A stretch of DNA of 64,000 nt from CAYMRL01 sp964398985 (GTDB lineage Bacteria > Deinococcota > Deinococci > Deinococcales > Trueperaceae), in contig CAYNOS010000006.1 in assembly GCA_964398985.1 (NCBI GenBank), forward strand, positions 1 to 64,000. The letters are read 5' to 3'. The notes beneath the pieces were generated by a model, which was given only the letters and a program-made list of their open reading frames with translations, was not told the origin of the DNA and did not search any database. This document shows, piece by piece, positions 16,150 to 25,640 of the stretch (positions are counted from its first letter, which is position 1; every line of letters begins with the position of its first letter). A program made the position numbers and the translations under genes.

Positions 16150-17076
16150 TCAGGGTTCCGGCGGCGTGCTCAGGTACTGCAGAGTCGCGGTCGGGACGCT
16201 CAAGGCGACGACCCCGGGCGGCAACGCCAGCCTAATCGGCAGAGTATACCGGCCCGGCGCCACTTCGCCCGTCGGCGCCTCTACAGTGCCGACGACTTCG
16301 GCGATGCCCGCGAGGACTTCGGCCTCGCCGGCCAGCTCGACCACGCTGGCCGAGAGCGTGACGGAGTCGAGAGTGGGCGCGTCGGGGGACTGCAGGTCGA
16401 TAGTGACGGTGCGGGTCACCAACGCCGAGCGCCCCTGGACGCTGACCGCCACGGTCTCGGGAGCGACCCTGAGCCCTTCGATTGGTTCGCCTTCGCTGTC
16501 GAGCACCACCAGACGCGCCGTGCCGCCGGTCACCGGCGTCACCGCCAGGACGGTGGCGACGCGGTCGAGCACCAGCGCCCGCCCAGTGACCACCGCGGTT
16601 GCTGGACTCACGACCGGGGTGAGCAGCCGGTCCGCCGGCAGCGCCCCGGAGAGCGCGACCGCCACCGGCATCTGGCGCGAGGTGACGCTCTCGATGAAAC
16701 CGATGATGTCGGCCGGGACCACTTCGACGACCTGGATCTCCGGCGGCGACTGCACGGTGATCGGACGCTCGAAGGCGCCCGCCGCGTCGCTAAGGTCGAG
16801 GGTTGCTCTGAACATGTCGGTACGCAGCCTGTCGACGCGCGGGCCGGGGCCGCTGACGCTGACTTCGACCATGGTCGGCAGTCCGGCCGCCAGTTGACCC
16901 TCGCTGACGCCCTCCACCACCAGCGGCAGCGTCATCGTGCGCTGCGTGGTGGTCACGTTGCTCGAGGTCACGAACAGCCACACCAGAACGGCGGCGACCA
17001 GCGAGGCCAGCTTGGTGCGCCAGTGATTGAGCGCCCGCGCCAGCAGGGAGCGGAACGTCACCGCCTCCCCGGTCAT
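16150..17076 (-). CDS. cdaR: YbbR-domain protein CdaR, regulator of CdaA
   Basis: 308-residue protein with one N-terminal membrane helix (about residues 22-40, LASLVAAVLVWLFVTSS) and an extracytoplasmic part made of repeated beta-rich YbbR-like units of about 80 residues (recurring V.V.G....V..V pattern). CdaR binds and modulates the cyclase CdaA in Gram-positive bacteria. Its start overlaps the cdaA stop as ATGA. Identification rests on topology plus the invariant cdaA neighbour; sequence conservation in this family is low. Confidence 0.85.
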   Translation of the reverse strand: MTGEAVTFRSLLARALNHWRTKLASLVAAVLVWLFVTSSNVTTTQRTMTLPLVVEGVSEGQLAAGLPTMVEVSVSGPGPRVDRLRTDMFRATLDLSDAAGAFERPITVQSPPEIQVVEVVPADIIGFIESVTSRQMPVAVALSGALPADRLLTPVVSPATAVVTGRALVLDRVATVLAVTPVTGGTARLVVLDSEGEPIEGLRVAPETVAVSVQGRSALVTRTVTIDLQSPDAPTLDSVTLSASVVELAGEAEVLAGIAEVVGTVEAPTGEVAPGRYTLPIRLALPPGVVALSVPTATLQYLSTPPEP

Positions 17077-17813
17077 AGCTGGTAAGCCTCCCTGAGCGCC
17101 CTGAGTACTTCGGAGGGAGCGATGTCGCTGGTCAGCTCACCGTCGTGGGCCACGCTCACGGTGCCGCGCTCCTCGCTCACCACCACCACCAGGGCGTCGG
17201 TGGTCTCGGACAGCCCGAGCGCGGCGCGGTGCCTGGTGCCGTGCTTCACCGACCAGCCCTCGTGCTTGTCGGAGAGCGGCAGGATCGCGCCGGCATGGGT
17301 GATGAGGTCCTCTCGGATGATCACGGCGCCATCGTGGAGCGGACCCTTGGAGGCGAAGATGGTCTGGAGCAGCGAAGCCGTGACCGGCGCTCCGATCGTA
17401 GTGCCGGTGTCGGCGTACTCCTTCAACGGTGAGCGTTGCTCGATGGCGATGAGGGCTCCGCGGCGCTGCGTGGCCAGCTCCCTGACCGCCGACATGATTT
17501 CCTGCACCGGATCGCCTGAGACGCTGGTCCGCAGCCGCCCGCGTCCGACGCGCTCGAGCGCCGCTCTCAGCTCGGGCTGGAACACGACGACCACGGCGAT
17601 GAAGCCGACGGGCGCGACGGAGTCGAAGAGCCACTTGGTGGCGGCCATGTCGAACTGAGCGGCGGCGAACCACAGGACCGCCAGCGCGATGAGGCCACGA
17701 AGCACGTTCCAGGCGCGCGAACCGATCAAGAGTCGGTAGCCTTGATAGAGCAGCACGCTGATGATCAGGATGTCGAGCGCATCCTGCAACCTGAAACCTT
17801 CGAACAGTGCCAA
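17073..17813 (-). CDS. cdaA: Diadenylate cyclase CdaA
   Basis: Makes cyclic di-AMP from two ATP. The 246-residue protein has three N-terminal membrane helices (about residues 12-30, 36-53 and 63-80) and a DAC domain with the catalytic DGA motif (161-163) and GTRHR (192-196). Start is TTG at 17813, preceded by GGAGG ten bases away and a TATCCT -10 box. glmM, which follows cdaAR in Firmicutes, is absent; the downstream genes are def, fmt and der instead. Confidence 0.95.
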   Translation of the reverse strand: MALFEGFRLQDALDILIISVLLYQGYRLLIGSRAWNVLRGLIALAVLWFAAAQFDMAATKWLFDSVAPVGFIAVVVVFQPELRAALERVGRGRLRTSVSGDPVQEIMSAVRELATQRRGALIAIEQRSPLKEYADTGTTIGAPVTASLLQTIFASKGPLHDGAVIIREDLITHAGAILPLSDKHEGWSVKHGTRHRAALGLSETTDALVVVVSEERGTVSVAHDGELTSDIAPSEVLRALREAYQL

Positions 17814-17837
17814 GCTAGCGGGACCTCCGGCAGTCTC

Positions 17838-17897
17838 AGGATACCATCGGCCGCTGCTGCCCCGAGCATGCGCGGGGCCCGGCCTGCGCGCTAGACT
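17838..17897. promoter_or_regulatory. Divergent -10 boxes for cdaA (-) and prfB (+)
   Basis: TATCCT on the minus strand (17838-17843) faces cdaA, giving a leader of about 18 nt with GGAGG. TAGACT on the plus strand (17892-17897) faces prfB, giving about 14 nt with GGAGG. The two -10 boxes are 48 bases apart, so the promoters share upstream DNA. Confidence 0.45.
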
Positions 17898-17917
17898 GTG
17901 ACTTCGGAGGAAGCGCT

Positions 17918-19007
17918 GTGACGGAACTGAAGCAAAGGGTCGATAACCTCAGGGGGTATCTTTGACTTGGCTTCCAAGGAAGCCAGGTTGGCTGAGCTGG
18001 AGCCACAGCTCTCCGAGCCGGGGTTGTGGAACGACCCGGACAACGCCAGACAGATAAGCCAAGAAGCGACGCGGCTCAGGCGCGTGCTCGAGGAGTTCCG
18101 CAGTCTCGAGGACGACATCGTCGGGTTGTCCGAGCTGCTCGACATCGCGACGCAGGAAGAGGCCGAGGAACTCGAGGGCGAGCGCCAGCGCATCGAGGGG
18201 GATCTCGACGAGCTGTACCGCGAGACGCTGTTCTCCGGCCCCCACGACGAGCGGCCGGCGATCGTCACGATCAAGCCTGGTGCGGGCGGAACGGAATCTT
18301 CTGACTGGGCGGGCATGCTGCTGCGGATGTACCGCCGCTACGCCGAGCGCAACGGCTTCACGGTCGAGCTCATCGACTTCGTGGCGAGCGACGCGGCGCC
18401 CAACGGCATCGATTACGCTCAGATGATCGTGAGGGGCGAACGGGCTTTCGGGCGGCTCAAGGTCGAGGGCGGCGTTCACCGCCTGGTGCGTGTCAGCCCC
18501 TTCGACTCGCAGGGGCGCAGGCACACGTCGTTCGCCTCGGTCGAGGTCATGCCCGAGATCGACGACTCGATCGATGTCACCATCGACCCCAAGTACCTGC
18601 GCGTCGACGTCTTCCGCTCCAGCGGCCCGGGCGGTCAGTCGGTCAACACCACCGACTCGGCGGTGCGCGTCGTGTACAAGGGCGGGACCCCCGACGAGAT
18701 CGTGGTCACCTGCCAGGACGGCAAGTCGCAGATCAAGAACCGTGAGAAGGCGATGACCGTGCTGCGCTCGCGCATCTTCGAGCGCGAGGAGCAGAAGCGC
18801 ATCGAGGAGCAGATGAAGGCCCGCGGCGAGCAGCGCGCGATCGAGTGGGGCTCGCAGATCCGCAGCTACGTTCTCGACAAGCAGTACGTGAAGGACCACC
18901 GCACCGCCTGGATGCGACACGATCCCGACGCGGTGCTCGATGGCGACATCGACGACCTGATCTGGTCAGGGCTCGAATGGTCGGCGAAGACTGCCGGCGC
19001 CGCCTAA
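17918..19007 (+). CDS. prfB: Peptide chain release factor 2 (programmed +1 frameshift)
   Basis: RF2 ends translation at UGA and UAA. Translation begins at GTG 17918 (GGAGG seven bases before), reads 15 codons to CTT, meets an in-frame TGA at 17963-17965 and shifts +1 into GAC (17964). The joined product is about 362 residues. It carries the SPF tripeptide that recognises the stop codon (VRVSPFDSQGRRHTSF) and GGQ for hydrolysis (SSGPGGQSVNTTDS). Annotating it from the TTG at 17967 would lose the N terminus. Confidence 0.97.
17951..17966 (+). promoter_or_regulatory. RF2 autoregulatory frameshift site
   Basis: AGGGGGTATCTTTGAC: an internal Shine-Dalgarno-like AGGGGG three bases before the slippery CTT, then TGA and C. 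This is the classic arrangement at which scarce RF2 allows a +1 shift and so restores its own synthesis. Confidence 0.95.
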
Positions 19008-19013
19008 GTTCCG

Positions 19014-19637
19014 ATGAGGATGCTGGCGGTCTCCGACGCGGTATCGCCAGTCATCCACTCGAGCAACTTCCCGGGGAACCTGCCGCCGTTCGATCTCACG
19101 TTGGCGGCAGGCGACCTGCCAGGTGACTACCTCGAGTTCATTGCGACGCGCACCGACACGCCACCGCTGTTCGTGTTCGGCAACCACGCACTGGGTTACC
19201 TGCGCGGCGAGGAGGGGGAGCTGGAGCTGCCGGGCGGCTGCATCAACGCTCATCTGCGGGTCGTCGCGGCGGCGGGTCTCAGGGTGCTTGGCTGCGAGGG
19301 CAGCGCCCGCTACCGCGAGGGACCCCATCAGTACACCGAGCGCCAGTTCGCCGTGATGCTCAGCCAGCTGTGGCCGCGCCTGCTGCTACTCGAGCGGCGG
19401 TTCGGTCGCGCCGTCGACGTGTTGTTGACGCACGCGCCACCGGTTGGCCCACACGCCGGCAGCGACCACGCCCATCGGGGAGTCCCCGCCTTCAACGCCT
19501 TTCACAAGCGTTGGCGGCCACGGTTGCACGTGCACGGTCATGTGCATCTGAGCGGCGCCAACGCGCCGCGCGAGTACCTCTCCCCCGAGGGCGTGAGGGT
19601 CGTCAACGCGTTCGACTTCACAGTGATCGAGTTGTGA
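19014..19637 (+). CDS. Calcineurin-type metallophosphoesterase
   Basis: 207-residue phosphoesterase. Metal-site motifs occur in order: an early SDAVSP, GDLPGD near residue 33, GNHALGY near residue 57, THAPP near residue 142, and HVHGHVH near residue 172. The first motif departs from the usual DxH (D-A-V), so one metal ligand may differ. Follows prfB by six bases, probably cotranscribed. Substrate unknown. Confidence 0.85.
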   Translation: MRMLAVSDAVSPVIHSSNFPGNLPPFDLTLAAGDLPGDYLEFIATRTDTPPLFVFGNHALGYLRGEEGELELPGGCINAHLRVVAAAGLRVLGCEGSARYREGPHQYTERQFAVMLSQLWPRLLLLERRFGRAVDVLLTHAPPVGPHAGSDHAHRGVPAFNAFHKRWRPRLHVHGHVHLSGANAPREYLSPEGVRVVNAFDFTVIEL

Positions 19638-19731
19638 GTGCTCCCGGGACTCCGAGATCCCGGCGACCATGCCAAGGGCCCCGAAGAGCGATGATCGGCA
19701 CATGGATCTAGCAGCGCGGACAGGCGAGACC

Positions 19732-20724
19732 ATGGGCGGCGTGTTCGCAACGCCGCTGGCGGCCGCCGGCCTGCTGATCGCCGGCGGACCCGACGCTCGC
19801 GACTTCCTGCACGGGCAGCTGGCGAACGACGTGCGTGGGCTGTCGGTCGGCTCGCAGTGCGTGAGCCTGCTGCTCAACCACAAAGGCCACGCCCTCGCCG
19901 ACGTCAGCGTCCTGCGCCGCGCGGCCGACCTGCTCCTGGTGATCGATGACGGCGCCAGCGAGGTCGTGGAAGAGAGCCTGCGCCGCCACATCGTGTTCGA
20001 CGACGTGACCCTGACCCGCGCCGGCGGAGCGCTGATCACCGTCCAGGGCGAGAGGGCGGCGGAGGCGCTGAAGGCGGCCGCCATCAGCGTTCCGGAAGCC
20101 GACGGTCAGTGGGTCGCGCCCGCCGCTGCCGACACGCCGCTGGGTGCCGGCTGGCACGTCTTCCACCGCCGCCGCTCGCGCGCCGGCGGCTTCGACTTGG
20201 TGTTCCAGGCCGCCGGCGGCGCAGCCCCAGAACTGGGCGGACCGAGCGCCGCCGTGGCGGAGGCCGTTGACAGCGCGCTGAGCGCTCTGCGTGCCGCCGG
20301 CGTGACGCTCGCCGACGCAGCGATGCTCGACGCCGCGCGCGTCGACGCCCTCGTCGCCGCGGCAGCGTTCGAGGGAGGCGAGGGCGTGCTGCCGCAGGAG
20401 GCCGCTCTCGCCACCCGCCTTTCCTACCGCAAGGGCTGCTACCTCGGGCAGGAGATCATGGCGCGCATCGAAGCGCGCGGGAACCTCAAGCGCGCGCTTG
20501 CCAGGCTCGACCTCAGCGCCCCCGTCCCTGTCGAGGCGAGCCGTAGCGCGCCCGGCAGCCCGGTGGCGCTCGACGGGCGCACCGTCGGCCGCCTCGGCAC
20601 CGTCGTCCGCTCGCAGGACGGCAGTGCTCGCGCCCTTGCCGTGCTCAGACGTGACGTCCCCGAAGGTGCGGTTCTGGAAGCTCTCGGGACGCGAGCTCAG
20701 GTCAGCGCCTGGGCGGCGGAGTAG
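19732..20724 (+). CDS. ygfZ: YgfZ/GcvT-domain protein
   Basis: Folate-binding protein of the aminomethyltransferase fold, linked to iron-sulfur cluster assembly and repair. The signature KGCYLGQEIM (KGCYxGQE) is near residue 240, and the N-terminal part reads GLLIAGGPDARDFLHGQLANDV, as in the family. About 330 residues from ATG 19732; two further in-frame ATGs upstream (19669, 19702) are possible, but the conserved fold begins right after 19732. Followed by the acetyltransferase gene 14 bases on. Confidence 0.9.
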   Translation: MGGVFATPLAAAGLLIAGGPDARDFLHGQLANDVRGLSVGSQCVSLLLNHKGHALADVSVLRRAADLLLVIDDGASEVVEESLRRHIVFDDVTLTRAGGALITVQGERAAEALKAAAISVPEADGQWVAPAAADTPLGAGWHVFHRRRSRAGGFDLVFQAAGGAAPELGGPSAAVAEAVDSALSALRAAGVTLADAAMLDAARVDALVAAAAFEGGEGVLPQEAALATRLSYRKGCYLGQEIMARIEARGNLKRALARLDLSAPVPVEASRSAPGSPVALDGRTVGRLGTVVRSQDGSARALAVLRRDVPEGAVLEALGTRAQVSAWAAE

Positions 20725-20738
20725 CAGGAAGGGCGGAC

Positions 20739-21557
20739 GTGGCGCAGCACACCGTGGCCGACCTCGCCGCCGAGATCGTCGACCTGGGGGTCAGGCAGGG
20801 TGACCTGCTGATGGTGCACGCTTCGCTACGCAAGCTCGGAGAGGTCGAGGGGCGAGCCGCTGGCGTCGTCGAGGCGCTCGACAGGGCCGTCGGGCCGCGG
20901 GGCAACTTGATGATGGTGCTCGGCGCCAAGAACGACTTCGCGTGGGTGAACGAGCGTCCCGGCCCCTTCGACCCGGCGCTCCTCGCCGATGCGCCGGCGT
21001 TCGATCACCTTCGCACCCCGGCGGATCCGGTCGTCGGCATGCTGGCCGAAGTCTTCAGGCGCCTTCCCGGCACCGTGGCGGGCGACCACCCCGATGGCCG
21101 CTTCGCGGCGCGAGGGCCGCTGGCGCACGAGCTGGTGGTGCGCGACCTGCCGTGGGACGACTACTACGGTCCGCGGTCGCCGCTCGCCCGGTTGGTCGCC
21201 GCTGGCGGCAAGGTGCTGCGGCTCGGAGCCGACCTGAACACGCTCACCCTGCTCCACCACGCCGAGTACCTGGCCGACGTCGCAAACAAGAGGAGAGTGG
21301 TCCGCCACCACAAGGTGCTGCGCGGTGGCGAAGGCGTCGTCCGGTCGCTTTCCGCGCTCGACGATTCGCTGGGCATCGCGGCCTACGACGGTGACTACTT
21401 CGCGGACCTGCTCTCCGAGTACCTGGCATCCGGCAGGGCTAGCCGGGGCCGCGTGGGGAGCGCTGCCGCCGAACTGCTCGACGGCCCTGACGTAGTGAGA
21501 TTCGCGACGCTGTGGATGAGCGAGCGACTCGGGAAGCCAGCGGCCGAGCGCCTATAA
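20739..21557 (+). CDS. AAC(3)-family N-acetyltransferase
   Basis: 272-residue member of the antibiotic_NAT (aminoglycoside 3-N-acetyltransferase) family. VRQGDLLMVHASLRKLGEVEG near residues 18-38 matches the family opening, and the central VAGDHPDGRFAARGPLA and LRLGADLNTLTLLHHAEYLA match the acetyl-CoA/active-site region with its histidine. Many chromosomal members, including YokD-like proteins, have no proven resistance role, so I make no resistance claim. GTG start; GGAAGG lies upstream. Confidence 0.85.
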   Translation: MAQHTVADLAAEIVDLGVRQGDLLMVHASLRKLGEVEGRAAGVVEALDRAVGPRGNLMMVLGAKNDFAWVNERPGPFDPALLADAPAFDHLRTPADPVVGMLAEVFRRLPGTVAGDHPDGRFAARGPLAHELVVRDLPWDDYYGPRSPLARLVAAGGKVLRLGADLNTLTLLHHAEYLADVANKRRVVRHHKVLRGGEGVVRSLSALDDSLGIAAYDGDYFADLLSEYLASGRASRGRVGSAAAELLDGPDVVRFATLWMSERLGKPAAERL

Positions 21558-21558
21558 T
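21553..21558 (+). promoter_or_regulatory. Leaderless consensus -10 box (TATAAT) for acyl-CoA mutase
   Basis: A perfect TATAAT overlaps the stop codon of the preceding gene and ends six bases before the ATG at 21565. Confidence 0.55.
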
Positions 21559-21564
21559 GACCGC

Positions 21565-23213
21565 ATGCCCCGACATTCGAAGACCGACTGGCTGAGCGGG
21601 CACTACGCGCGCCGGGTGGCGCGTCACCCTGAGCGTGACGCTCCCAAGGAGACGCTCTCGGGCATCCCGGTGGATCCCATCTACACCGCCGACGACCTGG
21701 AGGGCTTCGATCCGTCGGAGCGGCTCGGCTACCCCGGCGAGTTCCCATACACCCGCGGCGCGCAGACGAGCATGTACCGCGGCCGCCTGTGGACGATGCG
21801 AATGTTCGCGGGCTTCGGCACGGCCGAGCAGACTAACGAGCGCTTCCACAAGCTGCTGGCGGCAGGTCAGACCGGTCTGTCTACCGCATTCGACCTGCCG
21901 ACGCTGATGGGTTACGACAGCGACCATCCGATGGCGCTCGGCGAGGTCGGCAAGTGCGGGGTGGCAGTAGCGAGTCTCGCCGACATGGAGATCCTCTTCG
22001 AGGGGATCGACCCGGAGTCGATCACCACCTCGATGACGATCAACAGCCCCGCGAACGCGATCTGGGCCATGTACCTGGCGATGGCGCAGCGCCGCGGCGC
22101 CGACCTGAGGAAGGTCGGCGGCACGCTGCAGAACGACATCCTCAAGGAGTTCATCGCTCAGAAGGAGTACATCTTCCCGCCGGCGCCGAGCGTCAAGTTG
22201 GTGATCGACACCTTCGAGTGGGGCCCGGCGAACACCCCTCGCTTCAACTTCATCTCGGTGTCGGGCTATCACATCCGCGAGGCCGGATCGACGGCGGTCC
22301 AAGAGCTCGCGTTCACGCTCGCCGACGGCATCCACTACGTGCGCAAGGCCTTGGAGCGCGGGCTTGACATCGACGAGTTCGCCCCGCGGATCAGCTTCTT
22401 CTTCAACGTCCACAACGACTTCTTCGAGGAGATCGCCAAGCTGCGGGCGGCGCGTCGCATCTGGGCGCGCCAGATGCGCGACGTGTTCGGCGCCAAGAGC
22501 GAGCGCTCCTGGATGCTGAGGACGCACGCGCAGACCGCGGGCGTCTCGCTCACGGCGCAACAGCCGCTCAACAACGTCGCCAGGGTGGCCATCCAGGCGC
22601 TGGCCGGCGTGCTCGGCGGCACCAACAGCCTGCACACCGACTCCTACGACGAGGCACTGGCCCTACCCACCGAAGAGGCCGCGACGCTGGCCCTGAGGAC
22701 GCAGCAGATCATCGCCCACGAAAGCGGGGTGACCGCCACCATCGACCCGCTCGCCGGCTCTTACTACCTGGAGAGCCTGACCGACGAGATGGAGAGGCGC
22801 ACGCTCGCGTACTTCGACGAGATCGACGCGCTCGGCGGCGTCGAAGACGCCATCGAGGCCGGCTACTTCGCGCAGGAGATCGGCGATGCCAGCTGGCGCC
22901 AACAGCGCGACATCGACGACAAGAAGAGGATCGTGGTGGGGGTGAACGCCTACGTGCAGGACCACCCCGAGGTGCCGATCCAGCTCGTCGACCCCGCGGT
23001 GGCCAAGGTGCAAGCGGAGCGTCTCGAGCGGGTCCGCAGGGAGCGCGATCCGGAGGCGGCGGACGCCGCCCTCGCCAGCCTGCGCCGGGCTGCCAAGGAC
23101 GGCGCCAACACGATGCCCGCCTTCCTCCAGTGCGCCCACGCCTTCTGCACCTTGGGCGAGCAAATGGACGTGCTGCGCGAGGTCTACGGCGTCTACCAGG
23201 AGCCGGTGCTGAT

Positions 23214-23217
<4 letters not shown>
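21565..23217 (+). CDS. Methylmalonyl-CoA mutase-family large subunit
   Basis: 550-residue catalytic subunit of a B12-dependent acyl-CoA mutase, which interconverts methylmalonyl- and succinyl-CoA or similar. TIM-barrel motifs visible: TSMYRGRLWTMRMFAGFGT near residue 70, AFDLPTLMGYDSDHP near 110, VSGYHIREAGSTAVQELAF near 230. It lacks the cobalamin-binding domain, which is the next gene (ATGA overlap), the two-polypeptide form found in archaea and some bacteria. The exact acyl substrate cannot be fixed by eye. No epimerase or MeaB chaperone gene is nearby. Confidence 0.92.
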
Positions 23218-23639
<422 letters not shown>

Positions 23640-23659
23640 CCTTGGTCGTGGCATATCTC

Positions 23660-23688
23660 ATGACTTTCTCAGACAGCGCTTGTTAGAT
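23660..23688 (+). promoter_or_regulatory. Candidate promoter for LysM-M23 gene
   Basis: ATGACT (23660-23665) and TTAGAT (23683-23688) are spaced by 17 bases and lie in the 137-base gap before the gene. The rest of the gap shows nothing coding. Confidence 0.3.
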
Positions 23689-23776
23689 TCGCCTGGTTAC
23701 ATCGCCAGTGCCAGCGCCGGAATCGGTGCACCACGGGCCGTGACCAGCGGCCCACCCCCGCGAAGGAGCCAAGCAG

Positions 23777-24778
23777 TTGCATAGCCGCAGACACCTCAGC
23801 CTGCTTGCCCTGGTGGTGGTGTTGGCGCTCTTCGCGCAGTCAGCGGCGCAATCCTACGCGCTTCACGAGGTCCTCTCAGGGGAGTCGATCGGCTCGATAG
23901 CCAACCTCTACCGGCTCTCCAGCAGTGACATCCGCGAGGCCAACGGTCTCTCCGGCGACACGATTCATCCCGGCACCGTGCTCAGGGTCCCGTACGTAGC
24001 GGCCACCGGTGGTCCCGCCGAGGCCGGCCTCAGGCTCCCGCCGGGATTCCGCTGGCACGTGCTGGAGACAGGCGAGAACCTCAGCAGCGTCGCCGACCGC
24101 TACGGCATCAGCGTGACCGCGATGATCGGCGCCAACCCCGACATCTCCTCGATGGACCGGCTGCCAGCCGGCGTCGAACTGCTCATCCCGCCCGCCTCGG
24201 GACTGGTTGTCAAGCTGTCCTCCTACCCCTCGATCCTGGCGGTCATGGAGCAGCACGATCTCAGCGCGGCCGACATCGCCAGGGCCAACGCCTTGCGCTC
24301 GCCGTTCGACGTGACCCCCGACATGCTGCTGTTCCTGCCTGGCGTCGAGCCGACCGAAGCTCTCGCGCGCCTGCGCTTGGTCAGGGAAGAGGAGAACCGT
24401 TACGTCTGGCCGCTGCACGGGCGCCTGACGTCCTATTACGGCGCCCGCTACCTCGGCATGGGCACCTCGAACTTCCACCGCGGCATCGACATCGCGGCGC
24501 CCTCAGGCACTCCTGTCCGCGCCGCTCGCTCCGGCACCGTCGTGTATTCCGGTTGGTCGAACCAGGGCTACGGCAACCTGGTGAAGATCCGTCACGCCGG
24601 CGGCGCCGAGACCTGGTACGCGCACTTCAGTTCGATCGCGGTGGCGGTCGGGCAGTACGTCGATCAAGGCGATCTCGTCGGGCGCGTGGGATCTACCGGC
24701 CTGTCGACGGGTCCGCACCTGCACTTCGAGTTGCACGAGAACTCGCGAGCGGTGGACCCGCTGGCGATCCTGCGCTGA
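23777..24778 (+). CDS. Secreted LysM and M23 peptidoglycan hydrolase
   Basis: 333-residue exported protein. A signal peptide ends near residue 25 (LALFAQSAAQS). LysM glycan-binding modules follow at about 26-72 and 90-137, with a third weaker one at 145-195. The M23 peptidase/LytM domain covers about 230-333 with HRGIDIAAPSGTPV, YGNLVKIRHAGG and GPHLHFELHENS (HxH zinc ligands). Expected to cut or bind peptidoglycan crosslinks during growth or division. TTG start with GGAG eight bases before. Confidence 0.92.
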   Translation: MHSRRHLSLLALVVVLALFAQSAAQSYALHEVLSGESIGSIANLYRLSSSDIREANGLSGDTIHPGTVLRVPYVAATGGPAEAGLRLPPGFRWHVLETGENLSSVADRYGISVTAMIGANPDISSMDRLPAGVELLIPPASGLVVKLSSYPSILAVMEQHDLSAADIARANALRSPFDVTPDMLLFLPGVEPTEALARLRLVREEENRYVWPLHGRLTSYYGARYLGMGTSNFHRGIDIAAPSGTPVRAARSGTVVYSGWSNQGYGNLVKIRHAGGAETWYAHFSSIAVAVGQYVDQGDLVGRVGSTGLSTGPHLHFELHENSRAVDPLAILR

Positions 24779-24808
24779 CTGCGGCGGGTACGCCTCGCGG
24801 ACGCTGCC

Positions 24809-25516
24809 TCAGGCTTCCGGCTCGCGATACCAGAGGATGCGGCCGCAGTTGGAGCAGCGCGTGATCCCGTTCCCCGAGCGCACCTTCTGAACCACGTGCA
24901 GCGGCAGCTTGACGTTGCAGCCGCCACACTTCGCGTTGTCCACGATGTGCACGACCCCGACACCTTTGCGGGAGCGCCTGACCTGCTCGTACTGCTTCAG
25001 CAGCGGAGCGTCGACGGTGCCCGCCAGAGCGTCGCGCTGGGTGCGCGTCTGGGCGATCCGCTCGTCGAGGCCGGCGACGCGTTGCTCCTCCAGCGCCTGC
25101 AGCTCTCGTAGCTCCGGAACCAGGCCTTCGAGCTCTTCCTTCAGCGCGCTCAGCTCCCCGCTGGCGTCCTCGAGCGCTTGCATCAGAGGCAAGGTGTCCT
25201 CTTCGAGCTCCTGGGCCCTGGCGGCCATCTGCAGTTCCTGGTTCTGGTACTGCGAGGCTTCCTTGGGGCTGGAGGCCCTGAGAGCCGACTCCGAGGCGCT
25301 CTTGCGTCTCTCGCCCATGGCCTTGAGTTCGAACTCGTTGGCGTCGACGCGGCGTTGCAGGTCGGCGACTTCGAGCGACTTCCTGGCGGAGCTGGCCTCG
25401 AGCTGCTTGACGCGCTCCTGGAGCTCGGTCAGCTCGCTTGGCACCTGCGCGCGCTCGGCTTCGAGGCCGTCGATCGCGAGGTCGAATGCTTGAACTTCGG
25501 TCAGGGTCTGCAGCAT
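24809..25516 (-). CDS. Coiled-coil protein with C4 zinc ribbon (DUF164/CdsZ-like)
   Basis: 235 residues: a long antiparallel coiled coil from about residue 10 to 170 (heptad-rich, many Glu/Leu/Arg), then a zinc ribbon with two CxxC knuckles, CGGCNVKLP and CSNCGR. This is the DUF164/CT398 family, thought to bind nucleic acid or act as a scaffold. ATG at 25516 is chosen because conserved helix 1 begins there; AAGG lies just upstream. Convergent with the M23 gene. A TACACT -10 box (25604-25609, minus) would give a leader near 85 nt. Confidence 0.88.
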   Translation of the reverse strand: MLQTLTEVQAFDLAIDGLEAERAQVPSELTELQERVKQLEASSARKSLEVADLQRRVDANEFELKAMGERRKSASESALRASSPKEASQYQNQELQMAARAQELEEDTLPLMQALEDASGELSALKEELEGLVPELRELQALEEQRVAGLDERIAQTRTQRDALAGTVDAPLLKQYEQVRRSRKGVGVVHIVDNAKCGGCNVKLPLHVVQKVRSGNGITRCSNCGRILWYREPEA

Positions 25517-25628
25517 GGTGCCTTCAAGTAAAAGCCCCCGTCCGGCGCGTGCCGAGCGAGGGTCCTGGGTGCGCCGTAGGCGATGAATCGAGTCACGAGC
25601 GAAAGTGTAGCACGCTCGTCTCAGGCGG

Positions 25629-25634
25629 TAAGAT
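25629..25634 (+). promoter_or_regulatory. Candidate leaderless -10 box (TAAGAT)
   Basis: TAAGAT ends six bases before the GTG of the 158-residue hypothetical gene. It lies just upstream of the TACACT -10 box facing the opposite way toward the zinc-ribbon gene. Confidence 0.45.
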
Positions 25635-25640
25635 GCCTCC

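Noticed and set aside
20739..21557. Antibiotic-resistance island
   Set aside because: The AAC(3)-like gene has the same composition as its neighbours, no mobile element is nearby, and such chromosomal members often have no resistance role.
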